Shown piece after piece: positions 1 through 8,116 of a stretch of DNA of 13,201 nt. A model generated the notes under the pieces. That model made no database searches and had not been told where the DNA came from. It was given only the letters and a program-made list of their open reading frames with translations. Every line of letters begins with the position of its first letter. Position 1 is the first letter of the stretch. A program made the position numbers and the translations under genes. The stretch covers positions 1 through 13,201 of the forward strand of contig JBBQUP010000092.1 in the NCBI GenBank assembly GCA_038212305.1. The letters are read 5' to 3'. The stretch comes from JBBQUP01 sp038212305 (GTDB lineage Bacteria > Bacteroidota > Bacteroidia > Bacteroidales > Marinilabiliaceae).

Positions 1-1849
1 TTTTAATGGCAATTAAATGGGTTATTTCACCTTTTGAGTTATGTAATGGAGAAATAATTGAATCCTCGTAATACAATTCCCCATTCTTTTTCTTATTAAT
101 AAATTCACCCCTCCAAGTATTTCCCATTAAGAGTGTTTCCCAAAGTTCAGTATAAGTGCTTTTAGGTGTGAGATTACTTTTTAAAATACGAGGGTTTTGA
201 CCCATTAGCTCTTCAATTGGATACCCAGTTAGTAAACAAAAATGGTTATTGGCGAACATGATATCGCCTTTTTTATCTGTTAAAATAATACTACTCGGAC
301 TCTGTTGAACTGCGGCCAATAGTAATCGAAGTTGTTGTTCGTTTTTAATGCGATTGGTAATGTCGTGAAGCGTGCTTAATATGAGTGTTTGGTTATTGAA
401 TAGAATATTTTTACAATGCATCTCCACCATAAGTTCTTTTTTGGATTTAGTAATAAAACATAATTCCATTACTAATTCTTCGTCCTTGTCAAGTTGAGCA
501 ATGTTTTCAGGAGATTTTTTTAGTTCGCCATCTTTTATAAACTGGTTGAAGTTTTGGTTAATTAATTCTTGAGGAGTGTAGTTTAACCAATTGCAAATCG
601 TGTCGTTAACATCAAATATTATACCCTCAAGAGTATGAATGATAATACCATCAGTTGCTCTGTTAAAAAGCGATCGAAATTTTTGCTCGTTTTGCTGCAA
701 TAATTTTAATGCTTTTTTTCTTTCGGTTAAATCAGTTATTATGGTTAATATGTTTTCGTCGTTATGTACCCTTATTTTAACTGATGCAAAGGAACAAAAT
801 TTGGGTTTCCCCATTTTCGTTTTTATTGTAACCTCATAACCAATAAGTTTGCCCTCTTTTTTCAGGATTTCCATCCCCGCGTTTCGTGTATTTAAGGATT
901 CGAACAAACCAAAATCTACAGTCGATTTGCCAACTATCTCTTCCTTTAAAAACCCCGTGTACAACTCAAACGATTGGTTTGCGTCAATTACTTTTTCGGA
1001 ATCAGCTGAAGTTAAGTACATTGGAGCTGGGTTGGCATTAAATAAGGTGTTGAACTTTCCTTCTGAGTACCCTATTTGTGATATGTCGTTGATGGTTAAG
1101 AAAAAAAGTTCATTGCCGTTCATCTCTGATTTATGGATAATCGTGTCTGTTAAAATGAGATCGTCGTTTATAGTTTTAAAAGATATTACGGCTGATGAAT
1201 GATCGAAATGTTTGGCAGTGCTTAATGCAGATTTAAATGTTGATTGATAGTGCTGGGGGATGTAATTATTGATAGGCTGATTAATAATGTCATCAAAATT
1301 ACATCCCAGTTTTTCACAAAATAAGTGACTAACTCTTACAATATCTCCATTAAGGTTTATTAAAGCGGTCATTAAATAGTTACTTCCATCAATATGTGAG
1401 AGTGTGGGTTGGATAATTGACTTTTCGGAGTTTGTGCTTTTAAAATGAGTGACATCGACATTTGAGCTGTAATAGCCTAAAAAGTGATTGTTGTCATCAA
1501 AAAGTTTTTTGCATTTGTGATGAATCCATTTGATAGAGCCATTTTTATGATGAATTCTAAAAACTAATTCGCCTTGTTCTTCATCCTTATAATGGGGTTT
1601 AGAAAAATGCTTAAATACGGCATTCTTGTCATCTTCGAATGCAATTGAATTAATGAAATTTATGTTGGTTTCCCACTTTTCTTTTTTATAGCCTGTGATC
1701 GATTCAACAGTATCGTTTAAAAATGCTATTTGGCCAGATGGTTCAACAAACATCTCCCAGTTAAACGAATTATTAAGGAGTAATTGATGAATTTCCTTTT
1801 CTTGAATATCTTTTGAATCGATAAGATTTTGTGATGATTTCCTTCCCAT
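1..1849 (-). CDS. multi-PAS sensor protein (probably histidine kinase), 3' end outside window
   Basis: The frame stays open on the minus strand from an ATG at 1849-1847 to the left edge, giving 616 residues without a stop. The codon just before this ATG is TAA, so no longer in-frame start exists. Reading it by eye I see about five successive PAS/PAC units at roughly residues 29-135, 158-250, 259-378, 390-500 and 510-616. Typical PAS signatures recur, such as DANQSFELYTGF, NNHFCLLTGYP and the PAC-like endings DVTHF, DLTERKKA and DITNRIKN. There is no signal peptide and no membrane segment, so a cytoplasmic sensor is likely. Stacked PAS domains in Bacteroidota usually end in HisKA plus HATPase_c, but that part lies outside the window, so the kinase assignment is inference. 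It is divergent from the secreted protein gene at 2022. A diguanylate cyclase or other output is possible but less likely. Confidence 0.85.
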   Translation of the reverse strand, partial: MGRKSSQNLIDSKDIQEKEIHQLLLNNSFNWEMFVEPSGQIAFLNDTVESITGYKKEKWETNINFINSIAFEDDKNAVFKHFSKPHYKDEEQGELVFRIHHKNGSIKWIHHKCKKLFDDNNHFLGYYSSNVDVTHFKSTNSEKSIIQPTLSHIDGSNYLMTALINLNGDIVRVSHLFCEKLGCNFDDIINQPINNYIPQHYQSTFKSALSTAKHFDHSSAVISFKTINDDLILTDTIIHKSEMNGNELFFLTINDISQIGYSEGKFNTLFNANPAPMYLTSADSEKVIDANQSFELYTGFLKEEIVGKSTVDFGLFESLNTRNAGMEILKKEGKLIGYEVTIKTKMGKPKFCSFASVKIRVHNDENILTIITDLTERKKALKLLQQNEQKFRSLFNRATDGIIIHTLEGIIFDVNDTICNWLNYTPQELINQNFNQFIKDGELKKSPENIAQLDKDEELVMELCFITKSKKELMVEMHCKNILFNNQTLILSTLHDITNRIKNEQQLRLLLAAVQQSPSSIILTDKKGDIMFANNHFCLLTGYPIEELMGQNPRILKSNLTPKSTYTELWETLLMGNTWRGEFINKKKNGELYYEDSIISPLHNSKGEITHLIAIK

Positions 1850-2021
1850 TTAATCGCCATTGAAATTTGTATCCAAAATATAAGAATTAATGATGAATTT
1901 ATGAACGTTTGTTTGAGGTATTTCCATTATTAATAGGTGAATTCATTTGTATTGAAGATAGAATCTTGAAACTTTTTAAAGTCATTGTTCGTAAATTGAA
2001 CCAATTTTAATCCAATTAATT

Positions 2022-3053
2022 ATGAGACTGAAAAACATTTACTGCATTGTTCTTTTATTATTATCATTTAGTTTTATATCTGTTAACTCACAAACAGTTG
2101 TTTCAAAAGTAGCTTCTATCGACACATTGTTGTCAAATATTCAAGTACTTGATCTGGATATTCAATTTTGTAAGATTGATATTACTCAATCTACAACCAA
2201 TTCATTTAGTATTAAAGGAACGTTAATGTCCGATAAACTGTCGGAAGAATATAAGTTTGTTCTTTCGAATTCCAACCCAGCAACTTTATCTCTTAAAACA
2301 CCTGCGTCGGGATGGCAATCGCACCATGGCGAGTTAGTTTTGGAAGTACCCAAAAACGTTGTAGTCAATATTAAAACTACATCAGGTCTCGTACATGCAA
2401 GTGATTTAAATCAAACAACACTTAATATTTCTACACGTTCGGGAAATGTTGATCTCACAACCATCAATGGAACAGTATCAGTTGAAAGTGCAAGTGGTGT
2501 AATACGCTCATCAAATGTCGCAGGCGATTTGCAGGTTAAAACTAAAAGTGGTGCGCAATTTATTGATAAGCATGTCGGAAAAGTTAATTGTGAATCAACA
2601 GAAGGGGATATCACAATTTCAGATATTGCCGGAGGTGTAAAAACCGAATCAACAGTTGCTAATCAAACTATTCAACGTGTTCAGGGGAATATTCATTCGA
2701 AAGCGGTGAATGGAAATATTAAAATATCCGATTCAAATGGAAATATAGAAGTGGTCACCTTTGCCGGCGGAATAAAATTATATAAAACTACAGGCATTGC
2801 AAATCTTCAATCAACTATTGGCGATCAGGTTGGAGGACGAATTGAATTAACAGGATCTTCTTTATTCAAAACCACCGAAGGAAAAATTAAAATGCAAATA
2901 GAGAATAGCACGGATCTACTAACTTTCGATTTGCAATCAACCTCAGCCTATATTCAAGCAAGAGGAACCTCGAAAAAGAAAAAACTTAAAATGGGCAAGG
3001 GTAGCATTGTTGTTCAGGGAATGAGCACTACTGGAGGACAGGTGTACAATTAG
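2022..3053 (+). CDS. secreted beta-strand-repeat protein, DUF4097-like
   Basis: The 343-residue product starts with a Sec signal peptide: basic MRLKN, then a hydrophobic run up to about residue 20, with likely cleavage near VNS|Q at residues 22-24. No lipobox cysteine follows, so it is probably released to the periplasm or surface rather than lipidated. From about residue 110 the chain consists of short repeating strands with turns such as TRSGNV, SASGVI, TKSGAQ, TEGDI, VNGNI and SNGNI, spaced about 17-20 residues apart. This is the pattern of DUF4097/DUF2807-type right-handed beta-helix or adhesin-like proteins. The biochemical role of this family is not established. No catalytic residues are recognisable. 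An inverted repeat at 3095-3133 follows it and may end its transcript, so it is likely transcribed alone. Confidence 0.8.
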   Translation: MRLKNIYCIVLLLLSFSFISVNSQTVVSKVASIDTLLSNIQVLDLDIQFCKIDITQSTTNSFSIKGTLMSDKLSEEYKFVLSNSNPATLSLKTPASGWQSHHGELVLEVPKNVVVNIKTTSGLVHASDLNQTTLNISTRSGNVDLTTINGTVSVESASGVIRSSNVAGDLQVKTKSGAQFIDKHVGKVNCESTEGDITISDIAGGVKTESTVANQTIQRVQGNIHSKAVNGNIKISDSNGNIEVVTFAGGIKLYKTTGIANLQSTIGDQVGGRIELTGSSLFKTTEGKIKMQIENSTDLLTFDLQSTSAYIQARGTSKKKKLKMGKGSIVVQGMSTTGGQVYN

Positions 3054-3094
3054 ATCTTCACTTTTCCAGAGCCTAATTTCTCGAATCTTCTTCT

Positions 3095-3133
3095 CTAATT
3101 GACTGTTCAAAATAAATTTAAACAGTCAATTAG
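3095..3133 (+). terminator. perfect 13-bp inverted repeat, possible terminator
   Basis: CTAATTGACTGTT (3095-3107) and AACAGTCAATTAG (3121-3133) are exact reverse complements separated by a 13-nt AT-only-but-one loop. A T-rich stretch (TTTAACTTTT) follows. It sits 42 nt after the upstream stop codon and 80 nt before tsaB, a good position for a terminator. The stem is AT-rich and the T-tract is interrupted, so strength is uncertain; it could instead be a protein-binding palindrome. Confidence 0.45.
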
Positions 3134-3195
3134 TTTAACTTTTGATTAGATAATTAAAATCCTTTTGCATAGAGAATATAACCATTGGATTTCAT

Positions 3196-3203
3196 TAGTT
3201 TTG
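3196..3203 (+). promoter_or_regulatory. candidate -7 box for tsaB
   Basis: TAGTTTTG matches the Bacteroidota -7 consensus TAnnTTTG exactly and lies 9 nt before the tsaB ATG, which would give an almost leaderless mRNA. A TTTG at 3164-3167 could be the -33 element, but the 28-nt spacing is longer than usual. The match may be chance in AT-rich DNA. Confidence 0.25.
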
Positions 3204-3212
3204 TAAATAAAA

Positions 3213-3920
3213 ATGGCATTAATTCTTTGCATTGAGACATCAACAACTGTATGTTCCGTTGCGTTAGCCTTAAATGGAGAATGCATTCATTCACTTGAAA
3301 ATCACGATGGAAATAGTCATGCAACGCACCTAACGTTATTGATTAATCAATTGTTTAAGGATTCTGGCCAATTTATTCTTTCGCAAATAGATGCAATTGC
3401 TGTAAGTGAAGGCCCTGGTTCATATACTGGTTTGCGTATTGGTGCATCTACAGCAAAAGGTATTTGTTATGCTATAGATAAGCCATTAATCGCCATTCAA
3501 TCCTTACGAATACTAAGTAGTCCCATTGCAAAAATGGTTGAGCTAAATAAAAAAGCGTTATTGTGTCCACTAATGGATGCTCGCCGAATGGAAGTATATG
3601 CTTCTGTTTATAATTTCGAACTAAATAGTGTTAAAGCAGTTTGGCCTGAGGTGGTTGATGCCAGCTCGTTCAGTGATATTTTGGATCAAAATGTTATCTG
3701 CTTTTTTGGTTATGGTGCTGAAAAGTGCAAATCAGTCATTAATCATCCCAATGCACGATGGATTGATCATGATTACCCGCTAGCGAAAGACATGTGTCGT
3801 TTAGCTCAAAATAAATTCAATGCCAATCAATTTGTTAATGTAGCTTATATGGAACCATTTTATTTAAAAGAGTTTATGGCAACCATTCCTAAAAATAAAA
3901 TAAAACTTCATCACGAATAA
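3213..3920 (+). CDS. tsaB: tRNA threonylcarbamoyladenosine biosynthesis protein TsaB
   Basis: TsaB is the inactive-paralogue partner of TsaD in the complex (with TsaE) that transfers the threonylcarbamoyl group to A37 of ANN-decoding tRNAs. The 235-residue length suits the family. The ASKHA-fold signatures are present: the N-terminal LCIETSTTVCSVAL strand-turn (residues 5-18), the hallmark EGPGSYTGLRIG (residues 66-77), and the PLMDARRMEVYAS segment (about 119-131). The C-terminal half is the variable second lobe, ending with an acidic/aromatic YMEPFYLKEF segment (about 212-221). ATG at 3213 is directly upstream of the first conserved strand, so the start is secure. Neighbours are a secreted protein upstream and a DUF3108-like gene 135 nt downstream; together with efp they suggest a housekeeping translation neighbourhood. 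Confidence 0.96.
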   Translation: MALILCIETSTTVCSVALALNGECIHSLENHDGNSHATHLTLLINQLFKDSGQFILSQIDAIAVSEGPGSYTGLRIGASTAKGICYAIDKPLIAIQSLRILSSPIAKMVELNKKALLCPLMDARRMEVYASVYNFELNSVKAVWPEVVDASSFSDILDQNVICFFGYGAEKCKSVINHPNARWIDHDYPLAKDMCRLAQNKFNANQFVNVAYMEPFYLKEFMATIPKNKIKLHHE

Positions 3921-4055
3921 TGAATTTAAATGATTACCTATGTTTACATAATGGTACTATAATTGTAACGACTGTAGTTAGTGATTAGGTATTTGCTATT
4001 GATAAACCTTTCAAATAGGTTAAACTCTAGGATGTTAACTTAAATATTAGAAATA

Positions 4056-4871
4056 ATGATTGCAAATAAATACTTAAAAAATAAAAAGTTTGGCATATCG
4101 TCTTACTCATTTATCTTTGGTTTATTAGTTATTGGTTTTTTCACCTTGTCAATGATAAATCCAAAATCGCAGACAAAATCGTACGCTCCAGGTGAGTATT
4201 TACAATATTCCTTGAGCTATGGTTTTATTACTGCTGGACAAGGTGTTATGGAGGTGAAAGATACTTTGATGGATGGTAAACACCTGCATCAGGTTATTGC
4301 ACGAGGCGAGACCACTGGATTGTCCGACGCATTATTTAAAGTACGCGACCGATATGAGAGTTTTATCAATCCGGTTGATTATCTTCCAAAAAAATCAGTT
4401 CGTAGCATTCGCGAAGGACGATATACTTATTATGATGAGGTAATTTACAATCACGATTCATCGTATGTTGTGAGTCAGAAAACTGGTGTTCAGAAAGTTC
4501 CTTCTCGCATTCAGGACATACTCTCGGCTTTTTATTTTGCTCGTAATTTTAAATTTAACGATGATCTTAAGAAAGATGAAATTATTGAAATAATGACTTA
4601 TTTCTCGAACGAATTGTTTCCATTACGTTTTAGGTATAAAGGAATTGATAATATAAAAACCAAATTTGGTCGAATAGAATGTTATAAATTTTCACCTGTT
4701 ACCGAGGTTGGTCGTTCTTTTGCATCTGATGATGATATGGAAATATGGATTTCGCGCGATGGAAATCGAATTCCAATAAAAATACGATTTGATTTAAAAG
4801 TTGGATCATTTACATGTGAATTAGCCTCTTTTAAAAATTTGGTTAACCCATTTAGCAGTATAAGAAATTAA
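4056..4871 (+). CDS. DUF3108-like membrane-anchored envelope protein
   Basis: The 271-residue protein has a basic N-terminus (MIANKYLKNKKFG) followed by one hydrophobic segment at about residues 16-35. This is an uncleaved anchor or a late signal peptide, so the rest should face the periplasm. From about residue 43 it shows the DUF3108 pattern: YAPGEYLQYSLSYGFITAGQG, the segment where these proteins typically read 'GE.L.Y...wg...aG', then the RDRYESFINP strand and alternating beta-strands. It closes with DDDMEIWISRDGNRIP-I, the typical 'lWls.D..r.Pv.i' ending. The molecular role of DUF3108 proteins is unknown. It lies 95 nt upstream of efp in the same direction, but efp seems to have its own promoter. 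Confidence 0.82.
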   Translation: MIANKYLKNKKFGISSYSFIFGLLVIGFFTLSMINPKSQTKSYAPGEYLQYSLSYGFITAGQGVMEVKDTLMDGKHLHQVIARGETTGLSDALFKVRDRYESFINPVDYLPKKSVRSIREGRYTYYDEVIYNHDSSYVVSQKTGVQKVPSRIQDILSAFYFARNFKFNDDLKKDEIIEIMTYFSNELFPLRFRYKGIDNIKTKFGRIECYKFSPVTEVGRSFASDDDMEIWISRDGNRIPIKIRFDLKVGSFTCELASFKNLVNPFSSIRN

Positions 4872-4894
4872 CAATTAAGCGTATCTATATCTTT

Positions 4895-4929
4895 TTTGTG
4901 GTCTAATTCATAATTTTAAACTATTTTTG
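4895..4929 (+). promoter_or_regulatory. candidate efp promoter (TTTG / TATTTTTG)
   Basis: TTTG at 4895-4898 and TATTTTTG at 4922-4929 match the Bacteroidota -33 (TTTG) and -7 (TAnnTTTG) elements, with 23 nt between them. The -7 box ends 37 nt before the efp ATG, giving a leader of about 30 nt. This is the best promoter match in the window, though the spacing is at the long end of the usual range. Confidence 0.45.
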
Positions 4930-4966
4930 AACCCATAATTTAAAGTTAATATTGAAATAATTTAGA

Positions 4967-5536
4967 ATGGCAACAACCTCAGATTTCAGAAACGGAATGT
5001 GTATTGAGTATAATGATCAATTGTTTTTCATTGTTCAATTTCAGCACGTTAAGCCTGGCAAAGGGCCCGCTTTTGTACGAACTAAGCTTAAGAATGTAAC
5101 AACCGGTAAGGTTATTGATAACACTTTTAATTCAGGTGTAAAAGTTAATGAAGCTCGTGTAGAACGCAGGCCTCATCAGTTTTTATATAAAGATGATCAA
5201 GGATTTCATTTTATGAACATGGAAACTTTTGAGCAATATCCGTTATCACAAGATATGATTGATAATTTTGATTTCTTAAAAGAAGGACAAGAGGTTGAAG
5301 TTGTTTATCATGCCGATACTGAAACACCTTTATTGGTTAACTTGCCATCCTTTATTAATTTCGAAATCACTTATACCGAACCAGGTTTAAGGGGCGATAC
5401 ATCATCATCAAGCTCATTAAAATCTGCTAGTATCGAAACCGGTGCTACCATCATGGTTCCACTATTTGTTAATATTGGAGATAAAATAAAAGTCGATACT
5501 CGCGATCGATCGTATGTCGAACGTGTTAAAGAATAA
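4967..5536 (+). CDS. efp: translation elongation factor P
   Basis: EF-P binds between the ribosomal P and E sites and rescues stalling at polyproline stretches. The 189-residue length and three-domain layout are standard: KOW-like domain I (about 1-64), OB domain II (about 66-128) and C-terminal OB domain III (about 130-189). The domain I loop HVKPGKGPAFVR (residues 27-38) carries Lys32 in PGKG, the position modified in many bacteria. Domain III has the family signature TYTEPGLRGDTSS and ends with IKVDTRDRSYVERVKE. No epmA/epmB-type modification gene is visible, so the modification state of Lys32 is unknown. Start ATG 4967 gives the usual MATTSDFRNG terminus. A strong hairpin terminator follows 6 nt after the stop codon. 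Confidence 0.98.
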   Translation: MATTSDFRNGMCIEYNDQLFFIVQFQHVKPGKGPAFVRTKLKNVTTGKVIDNTFNSGVKVNEARVERRPHQFLYKDDQGFHFMNMETFEQYPLSQDMIDNFDFLKEGQEVEVVYHADTETPLLVNLPSFINFEITYTEPGLRGDTSSSSSLKSASIETGATIMVPLFVNIGDKIKVDTRDRSYVERVKE

Positions 5537-5542
5537 ATCACT

Positions 5543-5568
5543 AAAATCCCCGAAAGGGGATTTTTTTT
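5543..5568 (+). terminator. rho-independent terminator of efp
   Basis: AAAATCCCC (5543-5551), loop GAAA and GGGGATTTT (5556-5564) form a perfect 9-bp stem capped by a stable GNRA tetraloop, continuing into a run of eight T (5561-5568). It starts 6 nt after the efp stop codon and separates efp from the signalling cluster that follows. Confidence 0.93.
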
Positions 5569-5717
5569 GTCCGGTTTCTCCCCAAAAATGCTATTAAGAA
5601 CAAATTAAATTGAAATATTACTTCTTGAAACAATAATTAGGTTGATTTTATCTGACATCTTCATAAAAATTTAATATTTTTAGTAGACAAAATTAATCAG
5701 CATTGTTATAGAAAAGA

Positions 5718-6953
5718 ATGGTTACTCAAATTCGGAAAAATAGATTACATCTTTATAAAGACCGATTGAATATTTTGCTTGATATTGCTCAAACTATCAA
5801 TCAAGATCATTCAATTGAGAATTTGCTTAGTGAATTTGAGATTTTATTGCGTGAAGAACTTGAAGTTGGGAAAATTCTTGTTTACACATTAACCGATGAT
5901 GTTTGGAAAAACATTTTAATCTCAGGTGTTACTGACGACGAAGCGGCTTTGATTGGTGTTGAGAGGGATCTTCTTATTTATAAATCAATTGAGAGTATTA
6001 CGATGTCGCATCCACCTCAATTAAAGGGGTTCGATGCAGTAATTCCATTGTTTCATCGATTTAAAGAAATAGGATATGTACTTATTGGCGATATCGATGA
6101 AGAACAGCAAGGGATTAGTCCAACTATTAAGCACTTAAAACTAATTCAAATAATTGCTAATCTTATCATTGTTTTTATTGAGAATAAGCGGATGCAAGAG
6201 GCATTGCTTGAGCAAGAAGCATTAAAACGAGAGATACAATTAGCTTCGAAAATTCAAAATCAATTAATTCCTGGTTTAGCCGATCTACCGCAGGTTCGCA
6301 ACTTAAATATTGTAACTTATTATAAGCCTCACTACGGTATTGGTGGTGATTACTACGATATTATGCGTCTCTCACGAACAAAAATTGGCTTTTGTATTGC
6401 CGATGTATCGGGTAAAGGAGTTGGGGCTGCTATGTTAATGTCTAATTTCCAGGCTATTATTCGGTCGTTGTTTACTTCTACGGTTAACTTAACTAAACTC
6501 ATCCATAAGCTGAATCAACGAGTTAATCAAAGTGCAAACAACGAAAAATTTATTACATTATTCATCGGGCGTTATAATACTTTAACACGACGACTCACCT
6601 ATGTTAACGCAGGGCACTTGCCTCCGTTACTTTTAGATGGTAAAAAGCATCAATTGATTAATCTCGATAAAGGATGTATTGGTTTAGGGATGCTCGATTT
6701 TATACCTCATATCGAATCTGGCTCTGTTGTTATCTCAAAAAAATCAAAACTTCTTGCATTTACAGATGGATTGGTTGAACTTGAAAAAAACGATCAAATT
6801 GAAAACAATATTCTAGAATTAGAACGGATGATTTTCACCAATCGATCCATTGAGGAAGATTTGGTTGAGATTAAAGAAAAAATAGATGAATTTGCTAATG
6901 TGGGTGCCGTATTTGACGATATTGCCTTAATTGGCATGGAATTTTTAGACTAA
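5718..6953 (+). CDS. GAF-like / SpoIIE-type PP2C serine phosphatase
   Basis: The 411-residue protein has an N-terminal GAF-like sensory region (about 8-155), a short coiled coil (about 157-185, ENKRMQEALLEQEALKREI) and a SpoIIE/RsbU-type PP2C phosphatase domain (about 186-410). The coil ends in the QLASKIQNQLIPG linker typical of RsbU-like enzymes. Metal-binding motifs are intact: GGDYYD (Asp211, Asp214), ADVSGKG (Asp229), NAGHLPPLLL (about 296-305), FTDGLVE (Asp350) and FDDIALIG (Asp400/Asp401). Family members dephosphorylate serine-phosphorylated STAS anti-anti-sigma proteins in partner-switching pathways. No STAS or RsbW-like protein is encoded in the window, so the substrate is unknown. 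No membrane segment is seen. The cobalamin-binding gene starts 57 nt downstream, which suggests a shared operon. Confidence 0.93.
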   Translation: MVTQIRKNRLHLYKDRLNILLDIAQTINQDHSIENLLSEFEILLREELEVGKILVYTLTDDVWKNILISGVTDDEAALIGVERDLLIYKSIESITMSHPPQLKGFDAVIPLFHRFKEIGYVLIGDIDEEQQGISPTIKHLKLIQIIANLIIVFIENKRMQEALLEQEALKREIQLASKIQNQLIPGLADLPQVRNLNIVTYYKPHYGIGGDYYDIMRLSRTKIGFCIADVSGKGVGAAMLMSNFQAIIRSLFTSTVNLTKLIHKLNQRVNQSANNEKFITLFIGRYNTLTRRLTYVNAGHLPPLLLDGKKHQLINLDKGCIGLGMLDFIPHIESGSVVISKKSKLLAFTDGLVELEKNDQIENNILELERMIFTNRSIEEDLVEIKEKIDEFANVGAVFDDIALIGMEFLD

Positions 6954-7010
6954 TTTTAAGGATTACTTCTATTCGATCATTAATAACTATTAGTTAATTT
7001 TTGATTAACA

Positions 7011-7649
7011 ATGAATAACGATAGTGAGATAGAAAGGTTTACAAGTAGCTTATTGGTTGGGAATAGAAAAGAATGCCTAGAAATGGCGGAATCGTTTTTT
7101 TCCAAATCAGGTTCTATTATCGATTTATATGAACAATTAATTAAACCATCATTATACAAAGTTGGTGAATTGTGGGAATACAATCGAATTACAGTAGCCG
7201 ACGAGCATTTAGCAACTGCAATTAGTGAATCCATATTAAATCAATTTGTCGAGCAAATAATAAGTAGTACCCGTTCGTCAAAGTCCGTATTGGTCTGCGG
7301 AATCGAAGGAGAGCATCATCAAGTTGGAGCCAAAATGGTAGCCGATGTATTTGAAATGGCTGGTTGGAATGCAACATTCCTAGGAGTGGATTTACCCTTG
7401 AATGAATTAATTAAATATGCCCAAAAGCATCAGCCCAACCTAATTGCATTGTCGGTAAGTGTATATATGAATATGTCCAGCCTGTTGAAAACCATTCAGC
7501 GGTTTTCGTTTGAGTTTCCTGATCTATTAATTGTTGTTGGGGGGCAAGCATTTTTGCACGTAGGAACGAATTTATTTAAAAACAACAAGAATGTATTGGT
7601 AATGAGCGACTTATACGAACTTAATGAATTTATAATTCAAGAATTATGA
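7011..7649 (+). CDS. stand-alone cobalamin-binding sensor protein with CarH-like motifs
   Basis: The 212 residues comprise a four-helix cap of the MetH/CarH type (about 5-85) and a Rossmann-type B12-binding domain (about 91-212). The cap contains VGELW (51-55) followed by nine residues and Glu65-His66. This W-x9-EH spacing is the signature of adenosylcobalamin photoreceptors such as CarH, where these residues sit over the upper face of the cofactor. The Rossmann part has E101-x-H103-x-x-G106, with His103 the expected lower axial cobalt ligand, then SVSVYM (148-153) and VVGGQAF (175-181), the nucleotide-tail pocket. The MerR-type DNA-binding domain of CarH/LitR is absent, so it must signal through partners. 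Its stop codon overlaps the next start (ATGA), implying translational coupling. Cofactor binding is strongly suggested; light sensing is inference. Confidence 0.9.
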   Translation: MNNDSEIERFTSSLLVGNRKECLEMAESFFSKSGSIIDLYEQLIKPSLYKVGELWEYNRITVADEHLATAISESILNQFVEQIISSTRSSKSVLVCGIEGEHHQVGAKMVADVFEMAGWNATFLGVDLPLNELIKYAQKHQPNLIALSVSVYMNMSSLLKTIQRFSFEFPDLLIVVGGQAFLHVGTNLFKNNKNVLVMSDLYELNEFIIQEL

Positions 7650-8116
7650 AATACGAACAACTTGTTGAATCTGCAAGCAGAATTTATTCGCCAGATCCTT
7701 CGCTAATTAAAGAGTATTCCGAGAAGCTTGCAATGATACTCGAAAAACAGAATAAGCGAATGTTAAATCGAAAAGATATTTTGGACTTAGTTGGTGAGCA
7801 AAACCTTGATTTAATGCTTGATAACCATGCCAATCATTGTCGGTTTATACAAAGTGTTATTGAAAATTTGAATCCCGAAATACTAGTTGACACCATTTTA
7901 TGGGTTTTTAGAGCCTATCAATCTCGAGGTTTTAAACAAACATATTGGGCTGCACAACTAAATGGTTGGTTAGTTGTTTTGGAAGAGGAATTAACACCAT
8001 CCAGTTTTATTAAAATCCGGTTTATATATCAATGGATGCAAATAAATATACCTCATTTTTCGATATTATCTGAAGCTCAACTAAAAGACTATCTACCTGA
8101 TCATCATAAACTATAG
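7646..8116 (+). CDS. unknown helical protein coupled to the B12 sensor
   Basis: I do not recognise this 156-residue protein with certainty. It has no signal peptide or membrane segment and looks all-helical. Its most distinctive stretch is at about residues 55-110: LDNHANHCRFIQSVIENLNP, then EILVDTILWVFRAYQSRGF and YWAAQLNGWL. The pattern of a histidine-containing helix, an 'xLVDxIxW' helix and a conserved-looking SRGF resembles, from memory, helical regions of some cobalamin-binding regulators outside the B12 fold itself. That resemblance is weak evidence. It starts inside the stop codon of the B12-sensor gene, and the histidine kinase start codon follows its TAG directly. Stoichiometric co-translation of all three products is likely. 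A direct role as adaptor or second half of the cobalamin sensor is an inference. Confidence 0.8.
   Translation: MKYEQLVESASRIYSPDPSLIKEYSEKLAMILEKQNKRMLNRKDILDLVGEQNLDLMLDNHANHCRFIQSVIENLNPEILVDTILWVFRAYQSRGFKQTYWAAQLNGWLVVLEEELTPSSFIKIRFIYQWMQINIPHFSILSEAQLKDYLPDHHKL

Noticed and set aside
639..1202. Two plus-strand ORFs of 66 and 117 codons
   Set aside because: They lie antisense within the continuous 616-codon multi-PAS frame, which has clear domain signatures.
5675..5682. TATTTTTA as a -7 box for the PP2C operon
   Set aside because: The final G of the consensus is missing and no -33 element is at the right spacing, although a promoter must exist after the efp terminator.
6980..7234. 84-codon minus-strand ORF
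   Set aside because: It is antisense to the N-terminus of the B12-binding protein, whose motifs are unambiguous.
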